A DNA stretch of 60,613 nucleotides from Streptomyces sp. NRRL S-1022 (GTDB lineage: Bacteria; Actinomycetota; Actinomycetes; Streptomycetales; Streptomycetaceae): positions 1-60,613 of the forward strand of contig NZ_JOIU01000038.1 in NCBI RefSeq assembly GCF_000720135.1. The letters run 5' to 3'. Made by a program: the position numbers and the translations under genes. Shown in pieces: positions 1 through 8,957 of the stretch (position 1 is its first letter; every line of letters starts with the position of its first letter). Under the pieces are notes generated by a model. That model was not told the DNA's origin and searched no databases. It worked only from the letters and a program-made list of their open reading frames with translations.

Positions 1-29
1 GAAGCTGGAAGGCGGGGGCGGGAGGCGGG

Positions 30-1490
30 TCAGCGCATCAGGACGTTGCGTGGCCGGTCCCGGCTGGTGTGCTTGCGTTGCAGGTCGTGGGGCACATGGC
101 GGTCGAGCCGGGGGCGGTGGTGCACGTCCGCGTGTCCGGCGTCCGGGACGGCCGCGGCGGCGGGGTGCACGGTGACCAGTCCCGAGCGGAAGCGACCGTG
201 GTCGACGCGGCGGGCCGCGGCCGACTGCAGTTCCTGCCGCAACGGCCCGTCGGGCAGGACGGCGCCGGGACCGAGCAGCCCCTCCACCACGGCCAGCGCC
301 CCGGCGATGTCGCCGTGGAGCAGCCGCTCCCGGACCGCGGGCAGTGCCTCCGGGTCACGGTGGACCGCGTCGATCGCCCGCACGCAGGGCAGCGCCGGAC
401 CGCCGAGGGCCACCAGCAGTTCCTCGCGCCCGAGTTCGGCCGGGTCGTGGTCGATCGCCGTGAGCACGCCGTCCCGCAGCGCGATCCGGTGGACGGCGCC
501 CCGGCACTCCACCCGGTGCGGATCACCGGGCGCGGGCGTGGGTACGGCCGCTGGTGCCGGGCCCGGCTCCGCCAGTGCGGCGGCGACGAGCGGATGCAGC
601 CGGCCGGCCGCGACGAGCCCGGCCCGCAGCAGCTCCAGATCCGGGAGGACCCGGGCCGCGGCCTCGGGGAGCACCGGAAGCGCAGCGGCCTGCCGGGGCG
701 GGGGCACGTCCCGCAGCGGCCGGAACGCCGGGGCATGGCTGTCGTCGGGGGCGACGAGTTCGAGGACGGCTCGGCTGCGCGCGCCGAGCCGCACGGTGAA
801 GGCCCCGCGAGGGCACCCCTCGGCCCGGAACAGCAACTCCGCCTCGGCGGCCCACCGGGCCACCGCCCACGACGCGTCGTCGGAGGCGGGCCGGTCCGCA
901 AGTCCCGGCGGAAGAGCGGTTGCGTGGGGCCGGCCGGGCGGTGCCGCGTCCGCCCCGCTTCGCCGTGCGAGTTCGCCGCTGCGTCCGGCGTCCCAGAGGT
1001 GCCGGTGCAGGTCGAGCCGGAAACGCCGGTCGGGATGCGGGTGCGGGTGGTGCCGCTGGGCGCCGGCCGCGGACCCCTCCCACAGCGAAAGCGACATCCG
1101 CTGGCCGGCATCGGCCCAGGGGGGCGGTGTGCGCACCACCAGCTGCACCGGACGTGCGGCCGGGCTGCCGTAACCTGCCAGGCAGACGGTGAGGCCGGGC
1201 CGCAGCCGCCCGTCGGGCGCGCTGCGGGGCATGTGCCAGCGGAGCAGATCGGGTGCCAGCCGGCGCAGGTCCGCACGGAGGCGGGCGGCGACCTCGGTGC
1301 CGTGGCGGTCGCGCACGGCGCGCAGGTCGATATCGGTGTCGACGCGGGCGGCGGCGCAGGCCCCCGACCAGTCGCCGACCGCACGCCGTGCGGTCGCGGT
1401 GTCGATCATGGACGGTGGCACGGCGTACTCGCGTACGCGCTGCCACATCAACAGGCGGGACGGGAAGTCGTCCGCGAAGTGAGGTGCCAT
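30..1490 (-). CDS. hypothetical protein, 486 aa
   Basis: I do not recognise a named family. The protein is soluble-looking, with no signal peptide or membrane segment. It begins MAPHFADDFPSRLLMWQRVR, and the N-terminal 100 residues look like a compact conserved domain rich in Trp and Arg. A proline- and alanine-rich middle leads to a C-terminal part with PEALPAVRERLLHGDIAGAL. The ATG at 1490 is preferred over the GTG at 1496 because AAGGTGAG sits about 7 bases upstream of the ATG. A candidate promoter lies at 1554-1583. The gene is co-directional with the PAS-LuxR regulator but separated by about 134 bp, so a shared transcript is possible but not shown. The reading frame is sound; the function is unknown. 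Confidence 0.7.
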   Translation of the reverse strand: MAPHFADDFPSRLLMWQRVREYAVPPSMIDTATARRAVGDWSGACAAARVDTDIDLRAVRDRHGTEVAARLRADLRRLAPDLLRWHMPRSAPDGRLRPGLTVCLAGYGSPAARPVQLVVRTPPPWADAGQRMSLSLWEGSAAGAQRHHPHPHPDRRFRLDLHRHLWDAGRSGELARRSGADAAPPGRPHATALPPGLADRPASDDASWAVARWAAEAELLFRAEGCPRGAFTVRLGARSRAVLELVAPDDSHAPAFRPLRDVPPPRQAAALPVLPEAAARVLPDLELLRAGLVAAGRLHPLVAAALAEPGPAPAAVPTPAPGDPHRVECRGAVHRIALRDGVLTAIDHDPAELGREELLVALGGPALPCVRAIDAVHRDPEALPAVRERLLHGDIAGALAVVEGLLGPGAVLPDGPLRQELQSAAARRVDHGRFRSGLVTVHPAAAAVPDAGHADVHHRPRLDRHVPHDLQRKHTSRDRPRNVLMR

Positions 1491-1553
1491 CAGCACTCAC
1501 CTTGCAGGAACGATTCCCCCAATCCGTACGAGGAGTTGTTCTTCATCCCGCGC

Positions 1554-1583
1554 ATCATAACCACATCCCCGAGGGGCTGTCCC
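1554..1583 (-). promoter_or_regulatory. candidate promoter for the 30-1490 gene
   Basis: On the - strand, GGGACA (1583-1578) is followed after 18 bases by TATGAT (1559-1554), a good fit to a vegetative -10 and a partial fit to a -35. It lies about 64 bases ahead of the ATG at 1490. The call is by eye only. Confidence 0.35.
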
Positions 1584-1624
1584 CGGTCTTTTTCCCGGCC
1601 CTCGCGGACAGGGCGTCCGCCGGC

Positions 1625-2911
1625 TCAGACGGGGCTGAGCGGATGTGCCGCCGTGGCGGACCGGGGCGGCCAGGCCTGGGGGGAGAGGATGCCGAGCACG
1701 TAGGCGCGGGCGACCAGGGCGGGGCGGGTGGCGGCGCCCAGGCGGTCGCGCAGGCGGCTGAGGTGGTAGTCGACCGTCTGCCGTGACAGGTGCAGCGTGC
1801 CCGCGATGTCCGCGTTGCTGCGCCCGGCGGCCAGCAGGGCGAGGATGCGCACCTGGGTGGCCGTGAGCGGTGGCTGCGCCTCCTGGCGCAGTCCGACGTG
1901 TGTCATGACGGCCCACACCCCGGACACGCGTTCCGAGGCACCCGGCACCGCGCTCAGGTGGACACGGACGCGGCGCAGCCCGCTGTCCTTGTCGACGAGG
2001 ACCGCGGCGGCACGGGCGCTCCTGCGCCGGCCGCCCGCGAGGTCGTCCCAGATCCGGTGCAGGGCGCCGCGTTCGGGTGTCCTCGCCAGGAGGCTGTCGG
2101 CGGGCACCCCGATGAGCTCGGGGAGCCGGATGCGCAGGAGGTCGGCGACGGCGGTGCCGGCCTCCCCGACCCGTCCGTCCGCGGAGAGGCGGACGCAGAG
2201 CAGGCCGCTGTGGTCGCGCAGGGTCCGTAAGTCCTCCTCGGCCCGGCGCCGTTGCTCCAGGGCGCGGACGGAGTCGGTGACGTCGACGTAGATGCCGGCC
2301 ACACAGCGGCGGCCGGCCCAGCGGACGGGGAAGCGGTACCCGGCGGCCTGGCCGGAGGAGCCGTCGGGGCGCCGGTAGGCGAGGGTGTGCCGGACGGGCC
2401 TGCCGCCGGTCAGGACCTCCCGGTCCAGGGCGAGGAACCGGGTGACGTCTGCGGGTTCGTCGACGTCGGCGAGGTGGCGGCCGATCACGGCGTCGCGCGT
2501 GGTGCCGTACAGGTGGGCGTACGCGTGGTTGGCCCACAGGTAGCGGCCGGTCGCGTCGCGCACGAACGCCGCGGCCGGGGTGAGGTCGGCGAACGCGGCG
2601 TACGGGTTCTCCCCGGGCCGGCCGCTCACCTCGACCGCCACTCCCCTGCTGCACTGCCGGCCGCTGCCGGCGTGCCGGGCGGCCCAGTTGACGTCGAAGG
2701 TGCGGCCCTCGAAGCAGGCCTGGTAGGGACCCCCCTCCGGCGCACCGGACGAGCCGTCGCGGTCGGCGCGCAGGGCTTCCAGGAAGCGGCGGGCGGTGCG
2801 CTCGTCGGCGAACGCGCCGCCTCCGCTGTCGACCACCTTCTGCCCGCCGTCGGCTTCCCACCAGGACACCGGAAGGGGGGCGAGCAGCGTCTTGAAATCG
2901 GCCTCGTCCAC
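1625..2911 (-). CDS. PAS domain LuxR-family transcriptional regulator (contains a TTA codon)
   Basis: A 428-residue cytoplasmic DNA-binding regulator. Residues about 110-220 read as a PAS sensor domain (AAFVRDATGRYLWANHAYAH), a second PAS-like stretch follows, and the last 65 residues are a LuxR-type helix-turn-helix (ILALLAAGRSNADIAGTLHL, then TVDYHLSRLRDRLGA). The GTG at 2911 has AAGGAG 8 bases upstream. Codon 228 is TTA (plus-strand 2228-2230), so translation should depend on the bldA leucyl-tRNA. It is transcribed away from the ATP-grasp operon at 3182, and a perfect palindrome lies between them, so this is the likely local regulator of that operon. The ligand is unknown. Confidence 0.88.
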   Translation of the reverse strand: MDEADFKTLLAPLPVSWWEADGGQKVVDSGGGAFADERTARRFLEALRADRDGSSGAPEGGPYQACFEGRTFDVNWAARHAGSGRQCSRGVAVEVSGRPGENPYAAFADLTPAAAFVRDATGRYLWANHAYAHLYGTTRDAVIGRHLADVDEPADVTRFLALDREVLTGGRPVRHTLAYRRPDGSSGQAAGYRFPVRWAGRRCVAGIYVDVTDSVRALEQRRRAEEDLRTLRDHSGLLCVRLSADGRVGEAGTAVADLLRIRLPELIGVPADSLLARTPERGALHRIWDDLAGGRRRSARAAAVLVDKDSGLRRVRVHLSAVPGASERVSGVWAVMTHVGLRQEAQPPLTATQVRILALLAAGRSNADIAGTLHLSRQTVDYHLSRLRDRLGAATRPALVARAYVLGILSPQAWPPRSATAAHPLSPV

Positions 2912-2936
2912 GGCCCAACTCCTTCAATTGTCCACC

Positions 2937-2955
2937 ATGTCACGGTGAGTGACAT
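2937..2955. promoter_or_regulatory. palindrome in the divergent intergenic region (possible operator)
   Basis: ATGTCAC at 2937-2943 and GTGACAT at 2949-2955 form a perfect 7-bp inverted repeat around GGTGA. It lies 26 bases upstream of the LuxR-type regulator start and about 230 bases ahead of the ATP-grasp gene. Position and symmetry fit a binding site for a dimeric regulator, perhaps the PAS-LuxR protein itself. No binding evidence is available. Confidence 0.4.
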
Positions 2956-3181
2956 CTCATGCGTATCCCGTAGCGCACCGGTCATGCGCGGTCCCGGCAC
3001 TACGGCATTTGCCTGAACGCCTCGCTGATTCCGGTGCGTTTCACGTGAGTTGGGGCTGGTTCGCTGGAAGGAGAGGCGGCGCGGCGGACTTCGCACCGGC
3101 AGCGCGTCGCCGGCCGCCGCAGCCGTTTCGGGCGCGGCCCGTGCCCGGGACGTCGGGACGATCAAGGGAGTTGGATTCCTC

Positions 3182-4555
3182 GTGAGCAAGGTGCTGTACG
3201 TGCATGCCAAGGGCGGGCCCCCGGCGGGGTACGCCCTGAGGCGGGTGGCCGCGAGGTCGGCGGTGCACCTGCTGGCGCTCAGCGAGCTGCCCGCCGGCGT
3301 CGCGGCGGAGGCCGCCATGCTGTGCGACTCGGCCGTCACCCACGCCGCCGCGGAACAGCGCGATCTCGTCGGGCTCATCACCGCCCGGGCCCGCGAGGTG
3401 GGCGCGGACGCGGTCGTCACCTTCTCGGAGTACGCGGTGGTGGCGGTCGCCGAGGCGTCCCGGCGGCTCGGGCTGCGGGGTGCCGGGCCCACCGCCGCCC
3501 TCGCCCGGGACAAGCGGCTGATGCGCGCGGCCTGGGAGCGCCGGGGCCTGCCGCAGCCCCGGTTCCGCTCGGTCGCCACGACCGGGCAACTGGAGCGGGC
3601 GGCGGACGAGTTGACGTTCCCGCTGCTGCTGAAGGCCGCGTGGAGCGCCGGTTCCACCGCCCACCAGGTCATCGCGACGCCCGGGGACCTGCGCGAGGCA
3701 TGGCAGCGGTCCCGCGCGGTGATGGCGGAGTCGGCGCTGCTCGGCTTCGCGGAGCTCCACGTGGCCGGGGCCGGCGAGGACTTCATCGTGGAGGAGATCG
3801 TCAGCGGGTGCGCCGGGGACTGGTTCGGCGGCTCCGGCTGGGGTGACTACGTCAGTGTCGAGGGCGTGGTGGTCGACGGCGTCTTCCGCCCGGTCTGTGT
3901 GAGCGGACGGATGCCCACGGTGGCGCCGTTCACGGAGCGCGCCGGCATCACCCCGGCGGCCCTCGGGAGCGCCGCGCAGGCCGGGATCGTGGAGCTGGCC
4001 CGGCGGGCCGTGGACGCCCTGGGCCTGGAGGACTGCGGCACGCACACGGAGATCAAGCTGGGCGCCCACGGCCGTATGTGGCTGATCGAGACGGCCGCGC
4101 GGTTCGGCGGCGCGATGACGGTGCCGCAGATCGAGCAGGTCTTCGGGCTCGACCTGGTCGGCATGTTCACCGACCAGCTGCTCGGCGGCTCCCCCGCCTG
4201 GCCCGCGCGGGCACTGACCCCGGACGACGCCGACGGCGCGGCGGGCTCCCTGGTGGTGCTCGCCGTGAACCGGGACGGCTCGCCGTGGGCCCGTCGCCAT
4301 CTGTGGGACTCCGGGGCGGTCGTCCGCTCCGCCCCGGTCGGCCCCGGCAGCACGCTGTCCGTCGTGGCCGAGAGTTCCCTGCCGGACGGCTCCCTCGTAC
4401 CGGTGTACGACCCGGCCGGCGGCGCCAACACCATGGCGGCGGTGTGCCTGTTGTCGGCCGACCGGCCGCAGACCGTCGTGGACGACTTCACCGCGGTGGT
4501 GGACGCCCTGCCGCGGATCCTGCCCACGTCCGTCACCGAGGCGGTGCGGGCATGA
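3182..4555 (+). CDS. ATP-grasp domain ligase
   Basis: A 457-residue ATP-grasp superfamily enzyme, expected to activate a carboxylate as an acyl-phosphate and join it to an amine or other nucleophile. Visible family features are a Rossmann-like pre-ATP-grasp domain, ARDKRLMRAAWERRGLPQP leading into the ATP-grasp fold, the LLLKAAWSAGS lysine segment, FIVEEIVSG, and the metal-binding end EIKLGAHGRMWLIETAARFGG (Glu then Glu/Arg). The GTG at 3182 is chosen because MSKVLYVHAKGG is a natural N-terminus and AAGGGAG lies about 12 bases upstream. The stop overlaps the start of the next gene (ATGA), so the two are translationally coupled. Substrates are unknown; the partners suggest a small natural-product operon. 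Confidence 0.85.
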   Translation: MSKVLYVHAKGGPPAGYALRRVAARSAVHLLALSELPAGVAAEAAMLCDSAVTHAAAEQRDLVGLITARAREVGADAVVTFSEYAVVAVAEASRRLGLRGAGPTAALARDKRLMRAAWERRGLPQPRFRSVATTGQLERAADELTFPLLLKAAWSAGSTAHQVIATPGDLREAWQRSRAVMAESALLGFAELHVAGAGEDFIVEEIVSGCAGDWFGGSGWGDYVSVEGVVVDGVFRPVCVSGRMPTVAPFTERAGITPAALGSAAQAGIVELARRAVDALGLEDCGTHTEIKLGAHGRMWLIETAARFGGAMTVPQIEQVFGLDLVGMFTDQLLGGSPAWPARALTPDDADGAAGSLVVLAVNRDGSPWARRHLWDSGAVVRSAPVGPGSTLSVVAESSLPDGSLVPVYDPAGGANTMAAVCLLSADRPQTVVDDFTAVVDALPRILPTSVTEAVRA

Positions 4556-6564
4556 CCGGCACCCTGCACGAGACCGGCGTGCCCGACGCCGCGGGCGACC
4601 GCACCGCCGTCGGCGCCAACCTGTCGCTGCCGCTGTTCCGCGCGCTGTCCGGCGTGCTGGCCGGGCACCCGTACCTCAAGGTGGTCGTGGACCGTGCCCG
4701 GGACACCTGGCACCTGCTCGACACCCGGGTGCACCCCTTCCACGTCGACTACATCGCGACCCGCGTCCTCGGCATGACGCTGGACGAACTCGACGCGAAC
4801 CTCGACGCGTTCAACGCCTCGGTGTACATGGACCCCGGACGCCGGTTCCTGCTCGGCGTACTGTCCCTGCACACCGAGGAGGAGGCCGGCGGCTCCGAGC
4901 GGCCCTTCCTCGTCCTGGAGACCACCGAGGCGGACACCATGCCCGGGCCGCTGCTGGAGGAGTTCTACCACTATGTGCGCGGACGGGTGGACGGCCGCCT
5001 GCCGCTGCTGCTGAAGCCCGCCAACCACGGTCAGGAACAGGAACTGGCCGCGGTCGGCGAGGCACGGGTGCCGCGCATCCTCAGCCATGAACTGTTCGGC
5101 AACCGGATGCGCACCTGCCTCAACCCGGGCGAGGCCGAGGGGCGGCTGCGCTACTTCCGCACCACCGCCGAGTACGCGAGCGCGGCGGCGGACCTCGGCT
5201 GGCCGGACATCATCGCCATGCCCCGCCTGCCCGACGACGTGCCCCGCGCCGCCGGGTTCGTCAACACGGCCCCCACCACGCCGCTTTCGCACACCAACGT
5301 GCTGGCCGCGGGCTGGGGCATTCCCAACGCGATCGTCCGCGACCTCGACGCCGTGGTCCGGCGGGAGGGCCTCGACGGCGCGTGGGTGCGCTACCGCGTG
5401 CGCGAGGACGCCGTCACCCTGGAACGGCTGCCCGGCGCACCGGCCCTGGAACGGCCCGCCTGGCACCGGCAGCGCATCCGCATCGAGACACCGCTGCTCC
5501 GGCAGGCCCCGATCCTGGCGCTGCACCGGCTGCGGCGCACCGACCGGGACGGCTACGGCACCAAGGCGGCCAACCTCGGGGAGCTGCACCACGTCCTGGA
5601 CAGCCGCACCGCGGACCTGACGCGGTTCTACGCCCGCCCGCGTCCGCCGCGGCCCGATCTCCTCGGCCACCTCGCGGCCCGGCTGGGCGAGTCGGGGGCG
5701 TCGCCGCAGCGGCTGCGGGCCGCCGCGGCGGAACGCGTGGCCGAGACGGTGCGCGCGCCCCGGGGGGTGGCCCTGCCGTTCCGGCTGCACCATCTGTTCC
5801 TCACCTCCTCTCCCGCGCTGCAACAGGGCATCGGCAGGCTGAAGATGGCGCTGGAGCTCGACGCACTGGACGTGGTCGACTCGCTGTCGCTGCACCTGCA
5901 GCGTCTGACGTGCGGCACACCGGTGCCGGAGGACGTGGCGCGGGCGATCACCGCCTCCGTGGCGGAGCTGACCGCGGACGGGCGCCGGCTGGTGGTGCGC
6001 TCCTCGTCCAACGCCGAGGACCTGCCCGGCTTCTCCGCCGCCGGGATCTACGACTCCGTCACCACGGTGCACGGCACGGAGCAGCTCATGGACGCGGTGC
6101 GGCAGGTGTGGGCGTCGCTGCTGTCGCCGCGCAGCGTGCGCCTGCGGCACCAGGCCGGCATCCCCCTGGACGACACCTACATGGGAGTGATCGTCCAGGA
6201 GTACACGCCCGCCGATCTGGGGGGAGTGCTGGTGACCTGTGATCCGACCCGGCCCGAGGACTTCCGCAACGTGTACCTCAACTGCACCCCCGGCTCGCCC
6301 GAGCGGGTGGTCGACGGGACCATCCTGCCGCAGCAGTACCTGTACAACACCGTCGAGGGCGGCGGGCGCACGGTCGACCTGGGCTCCTCGCGCGAGGACC
6401 TCCCGGCGGCGACGCGGGCGTCGCTGGCCCATCTCGCGCTGGCCGGGCGCCTGTTGCAGTCCCACTTCAGCGAGGACGACTGCGACGACGCCCTGGACAT
6501 CGAGTGGCTCATGACCGCCGAGGGGACCTTCCACCTGGTCCAGGTCCGCCCCTACGCCCGGTGA
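4552..6564 (+). CDS. PEP-synthase/glucan water dikinase-like phosphotransferase
   Basis: A 670-residue protein of the dikinase superfamily. A phosphohistidine-type swivel segment lies near residues 240-262 (TPLSHTNVLAAGWGIPNAI, candidate catalytic His247). The ATP-binding domain comes after it: GTKAANLGEL near 345, RSSSNAEDLPG from Arg483 followed by SAAGIYDS, and DIEWLMTAEGTFHLVQVRP at the C-terminus. Histidine domain before ATP domain is the order of alpha-glucan water dikinases; PEP synthase and rifampin phosphotransferase have the reverse. The first 220 residues match nothing I recognise and may bind the substrate. It probably transfers a phosphate from ATP through the histidine to a small molecule. 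It is coupled to the ATP-grasp gene and followed closely by an exporter. Confidence 0.8.
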   Translation: MTGTLHETGVPDAAGDRTAVGANLSLPLFRALSGVLAGHPYLKVVVDRARDTWHLLDTRVHPFHVDYIATRVLGMTLDELDANLDAFNASVYMDPGRRFLLGVLSLHTEEEAGGSERPFLVLETTEADTMPGPLLEEFYHYVRGRVDGRLPLLLKPANHGQEQELAAVGEARVPRILSHELFGNRMRTCLNPGEAEGRLRYFRTTAEYASAAADLGWPDIIAMPRLPDDVPRAAGFVNTAPTTPLSHTNVLAAGWGIPNAIVRDLDAVVRREGLDGAWVRYRVREDAVTLERLPGAPALERPAWHRQRIRIETPLLRQAPILALHRLRRTDRDGYGTKAANLGELHHVLDSRTADLTRFYARPRPPRPDLLGHLAARLGESGASPQRLRAAAAERVAETVRAPRGVALPFRLHHLFLTSSPALQQGIGRLKMALELDALDVVDSLSLHLQRLTCGTPVPEDVARAITASVAELTADGRRLVVRSSSNAEDLPGFSAAGIYDSVTTVHGTEQLMDAVRQVWASLLSPRSVRLRHQAGIPLDDTYMGVIVQEYTPADLGGVLVTCDPTRPEDFRNVYLNCTPGSPERVVDGTILPQQYLYNTVEGGGRTVDLGSSREDLPAATRASLAHLALAGRLLQSHFSEDDCDDALDIEWLMTAEGTFHLVQVRPYAR

Positions 6565-6572
6565 GGCGCCGT

Positions 6573-7895
6573 ATGTCCCTCCTGCGGTCCTCCTCCCCCG
6601 CGCCGGCGCCCTCCCCGGCCGCGCGCCGGATCATCCGCCTGAACAACGGGTTCCAGCTGCTGTTCAACCTGCTGTGGTGGATGCCCGTGTTCTACGCGTA
6701 CCAGCGTGACGCGGGCCTGTCCGACGGCCAGATCTTCGGCATCCAGAGCATCTACTACATCGCCTTCTGCCTGTTCGAGATACCGACCGGAATCGTCGCG
6801 GACCGGATCGGCGCCCGCAACTGCCTGCGCGCGGGGGCGGTGGTCATGACGGCGGCGAACCTGCTGCCGGCGCTGGCACCGACGTACACCGGATTCCTCG
6901 CGCACTTCCTGGCCATCGCGGCCGGACGCTCCCTGACGTCGGGTGCGGCGAGCGCTTATCTCTACGACGGGCTGCGCGCGGAGCGGGCCGACGCCCACTA
7001 CCTGAGGGCCGAGGGCACGGCACGCGCACTCGGGCTCGCCGCCAAGGTGGTCTGCTGGCCGCTCGTGGGGCCGCTGATGACACTGGCGCCGCAGACACCG
7101 TACGTGCTGAGCGCGGCGAGCGCGGCCGGTTCCCTCGGCTGCGCCCTCGCCCTGCCGCGGCTCGCCGCGCCCGGGACCGGCGCGCGACCGAGGTCCCCGG
7201 CGCGGCCCGGTGGCAGCTTCCTGCGGGACACGGGCGCCGCGCTGCGCGCCGTGTGGTCCTCGCCGTGGCTGGCCCTGCTGATGGTCCAGGGCGTGGCCGT
7301 GTTCACGCTGTCGCGGATCTGCCAGGTCAACCTGTTCCAGCCGGTGCTCCTGGAACACGGCATCGGGGAGAACGCGCACGGCGGTGTGCTCGCGGCCATG
7401 ACGGTCGCCGAGGCGGTGGCGTCGGCCCGCCCGCAGTGGCTGAGCCGCCGGGTGCCGCCTGTCGTCTGGGTGTCCCTGCTGAGCGTGGCGCTGGCCGCGG
7501 CCCTGGCCGGTACCGCGGTGGGCGGTCCGTGGACCGTCGTCGCCCTGCTGTGCGCGTTCGCCGCGATCACCGGGTTCGTTTATCCGGTGCAGCGCAAGCT
7601 CGTCAACGACGCCGTTCCCGCGCACGCGCCGCGTGCCACGCTGTTGTCGGTGGAGAGCATCGTGGACCGTGCCGTGTGCGCGCTGGCCGCGGTGGCCGCC
7701 GGTGCCTATCTGGCGGCGGGCCGGCTGGACGCGTTGCTGTGGCACAGCGCCGCGGTCACCTGCGTGCTGATCCCGGCGCTCCACCTGGGCCTGCACCGGG
7801 CCGGCCGGACGCGGCCCGCGAACGGGAAGGACGGCGCCGTCCCGGCCGCCCGGCCCGTCGCCCTGCCGGCCGACGAGGGCGCGGCGCCCCGCTGA
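6573..7895 (+). CDS. MFS transporter
   Basis: A 440-residue integral membrane protein with about 12 hydrophobic segments. The loop after the second helix, FEIPTGIVADRIGARNCLRAG, is a typical major facilitator motif A (GxxADRxGxR). It starts 8 bases after the dikinase-like gene; a GTG at 6561 overlapping that stop is an alternative start. As the last gene of the three-gene operon it is the natural exporter, or possibly importer, for whatever the ATP-grasp and dikinase-like enzymes make. It ends 3 bases before a convergent gene. Substrate cannot be inferred. Confidence 0.85.
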   Translation: MSLLRSSSPAPAPSPAARRIIRLNNGFQLLFNLLWWMPVFYAYQRDAGLSDGQIFGIQSIYYIAFCLFEIPTGIVADRIGARNCLRAGAVVMTAANLLPALAPTYTGFLAHFLAIAAGRSLTSGAASAYLYDGLRAERADAHYLRAEGTARALGLAAKVVCWPLVGPLMTLAPQTPYVLSAASAAGSLGCALALPRLAAPGTGARPRSPARPGGSFLRDTGAALRAVWSSPWLALLMVQGVAVFTLSRICQVNLFQPVLLEHGIGENAHGGVLAAMTVAEAVASARPQWLSRRVPPVVWVSLLSVALAAALAGTAVGGPWTVVALLCAFAAITGFVYPVQRKLVNDAVPAHAPRATLLSVESIVDRAVCALAAVAAGAYLAAGRLDALLWHSAAVTCVLIPALHLGLHRAGRTRPANGKDGAVPAARPVALPADEGAAPR

Positions 7896-7898
7896 CGG

Positions 7899-8582
7899 TC
7901 AGCGCTCGCCGTCCGGCTCCGTCGCGCCCTGGTGCATCCAGGCGATGACGTCGAACACCCGCAGGACACCGATGTCCTCACCGATGCCCGCCTTGTCGCG
8001 GAGGCGGAGCAACCGGTCGTGGAGGGCACCGCCGTCCGCCCGCAGGGCCGCGGCCAGCGCGGCCCAGAAGGAGTGGTCCCGCTTCGGCCGCCCGAACAGT
8101 TGCTTGATGCGGCTGTCGTAGACAGGAATGAGGTGGGGACGCTTACGGGCCAGCAATTTGCCTGCGACAACCGGACCACTGCCGTCGGGCTTTCCGGCGT
8201 ACTGCTTGTTTCCGGCCAGGCGTTCCCACAACTCCCACGCGGGTCCGCCCCGCGCGATGAGCGCATCGCTGCGAAGATCCTCCAGACGTGCGTCACGGGG
8301 GATGAGTGACAGCAGACGGTTCCAGTGGCCGTCGGGGTCGGTCAGCAGGTCGATCGCCCCGTGCGGTTTCAAGGACACACCGAGCATGGTGAGGGCCACC
8401 AGGTCGTTGCTGTCGAACCGGTCCGCGACGTGCTCGCAATCCCCTCCCCCGCCCAGGCGTTCGAAGTGGGCGCCGGAATAGAACAGATCACCGCTCGAGC
8501 GTCTCCCCTTGAAGTATTCGATCAACAAGCGCACGGACTTCTCGTCGTCCCGGTAGACATCCGGGATCTTCAATTCGATCAC
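7899..8582 (-). CDS. DUF6308-like protein
   Basis: A 227-residue soluble protein, MIELKIPDVYRDDEKSVRLL at the start. It resembles the DUF6308 family of actinomycete proteins by general pattern: a C-terminal helical region with RPHLIPVYDSRIKQLFG and a conserved-looking KRDHSFW. No catalytic motif is evident. It is convergent with the MFS gene (3-base gap) and stands alone, followed by the long leader region of the polysaccharide locus on the other strand. Function unknown; the family call is from memory. Confidence 0.65.
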   Translation of the reverse strand: MIELKIPDVYRDDEKSVRLLIEYFKGRRSSGDLFYSGAHFERLGGGGDCEHVADRFDSNDLVALTMLGVSLKPHGAIDLLTDPDGHWNRLLSLIPRDARLEDLRSDALIARGGPAWELWERLAGNKQYAGKPDGSGPVVAGKLLARKRPHLIPVYDSRIKQLFGRPKRDHSFWAALAAALRADGGALHDRLLRLRDKAGIGEDIGVLRVFDVIAWMHQGATEPDGER

Positions 8583-8901
8583 CAGCAGGCCCCTCCCACT
8601 CCCTTGTGATCATTGTCGTGCCGGTGGACGCTACACCAGGTCAGATCACACGGTGGCTCGAATGCGCGGCCTCCGGCCGGGTTCCGCCGGGCGGGGCGCC
8701 GGAGCGCGCGCTGGCGCGAAGGCGCCCATAGGCGCGACCGTTCAGTTGATCAAGCCTCGAACCTTGAACACAAATTACACACATCCCCTCTCCATACCGG
8801 CCCCGATGGTCTAGATTGACCGTGCTTCAGCAGTGGGGAGGCGAGGCGACCAGTAATGATCTTCGGGGGTCGATCCATTTCTGGTGCCATGAGAAGCGCT
8901 T
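8583..8901. other. upstream region of the polysaccharide locus, no gene seen
   Basis: There is no convincing coding frame. The stretch around 8755-8820 is unusually AT-rich for this window and ends with TAGATT at 8812-8817, which would serve as a -10 element, although no good -35 sits at the right distance. The main promoter of the exopolysaccharide operon probably lies here. Confidence 0.35.
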
Positions 8902-8928
8902 GGGTGCGGGGAGCACCCGGCATTTTTG
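8902..8928 (+). terminator. hairpin plus T-run in the polysaccharide leader (possible attenuator)
   Basis: GGGTGC (8902-8907) pairs perfectly with GCACCC (8913-8918) around the loop GGGGA, and GGCATTTTTG follows. A T-run after a hairpin is rare in this GC-rich DNA. It lies about 150 bases before the first gene of the operon, so it could stop transcripts early and be antiterminated. Alternatively it ends a transcript from further upstream. Confidence 0.45.
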
Positions 8929-8957
8929 AAATAGCCCTGGATGTCATGCGCCAAGGG

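Noticed and set aside
3847..6534. An 895-codon open frame on the - strand opposite the ATP-grasp and dikinase-like genes
   Set aside because: No family features and composition expected from the opposite strand of GC-rich coding DNA.
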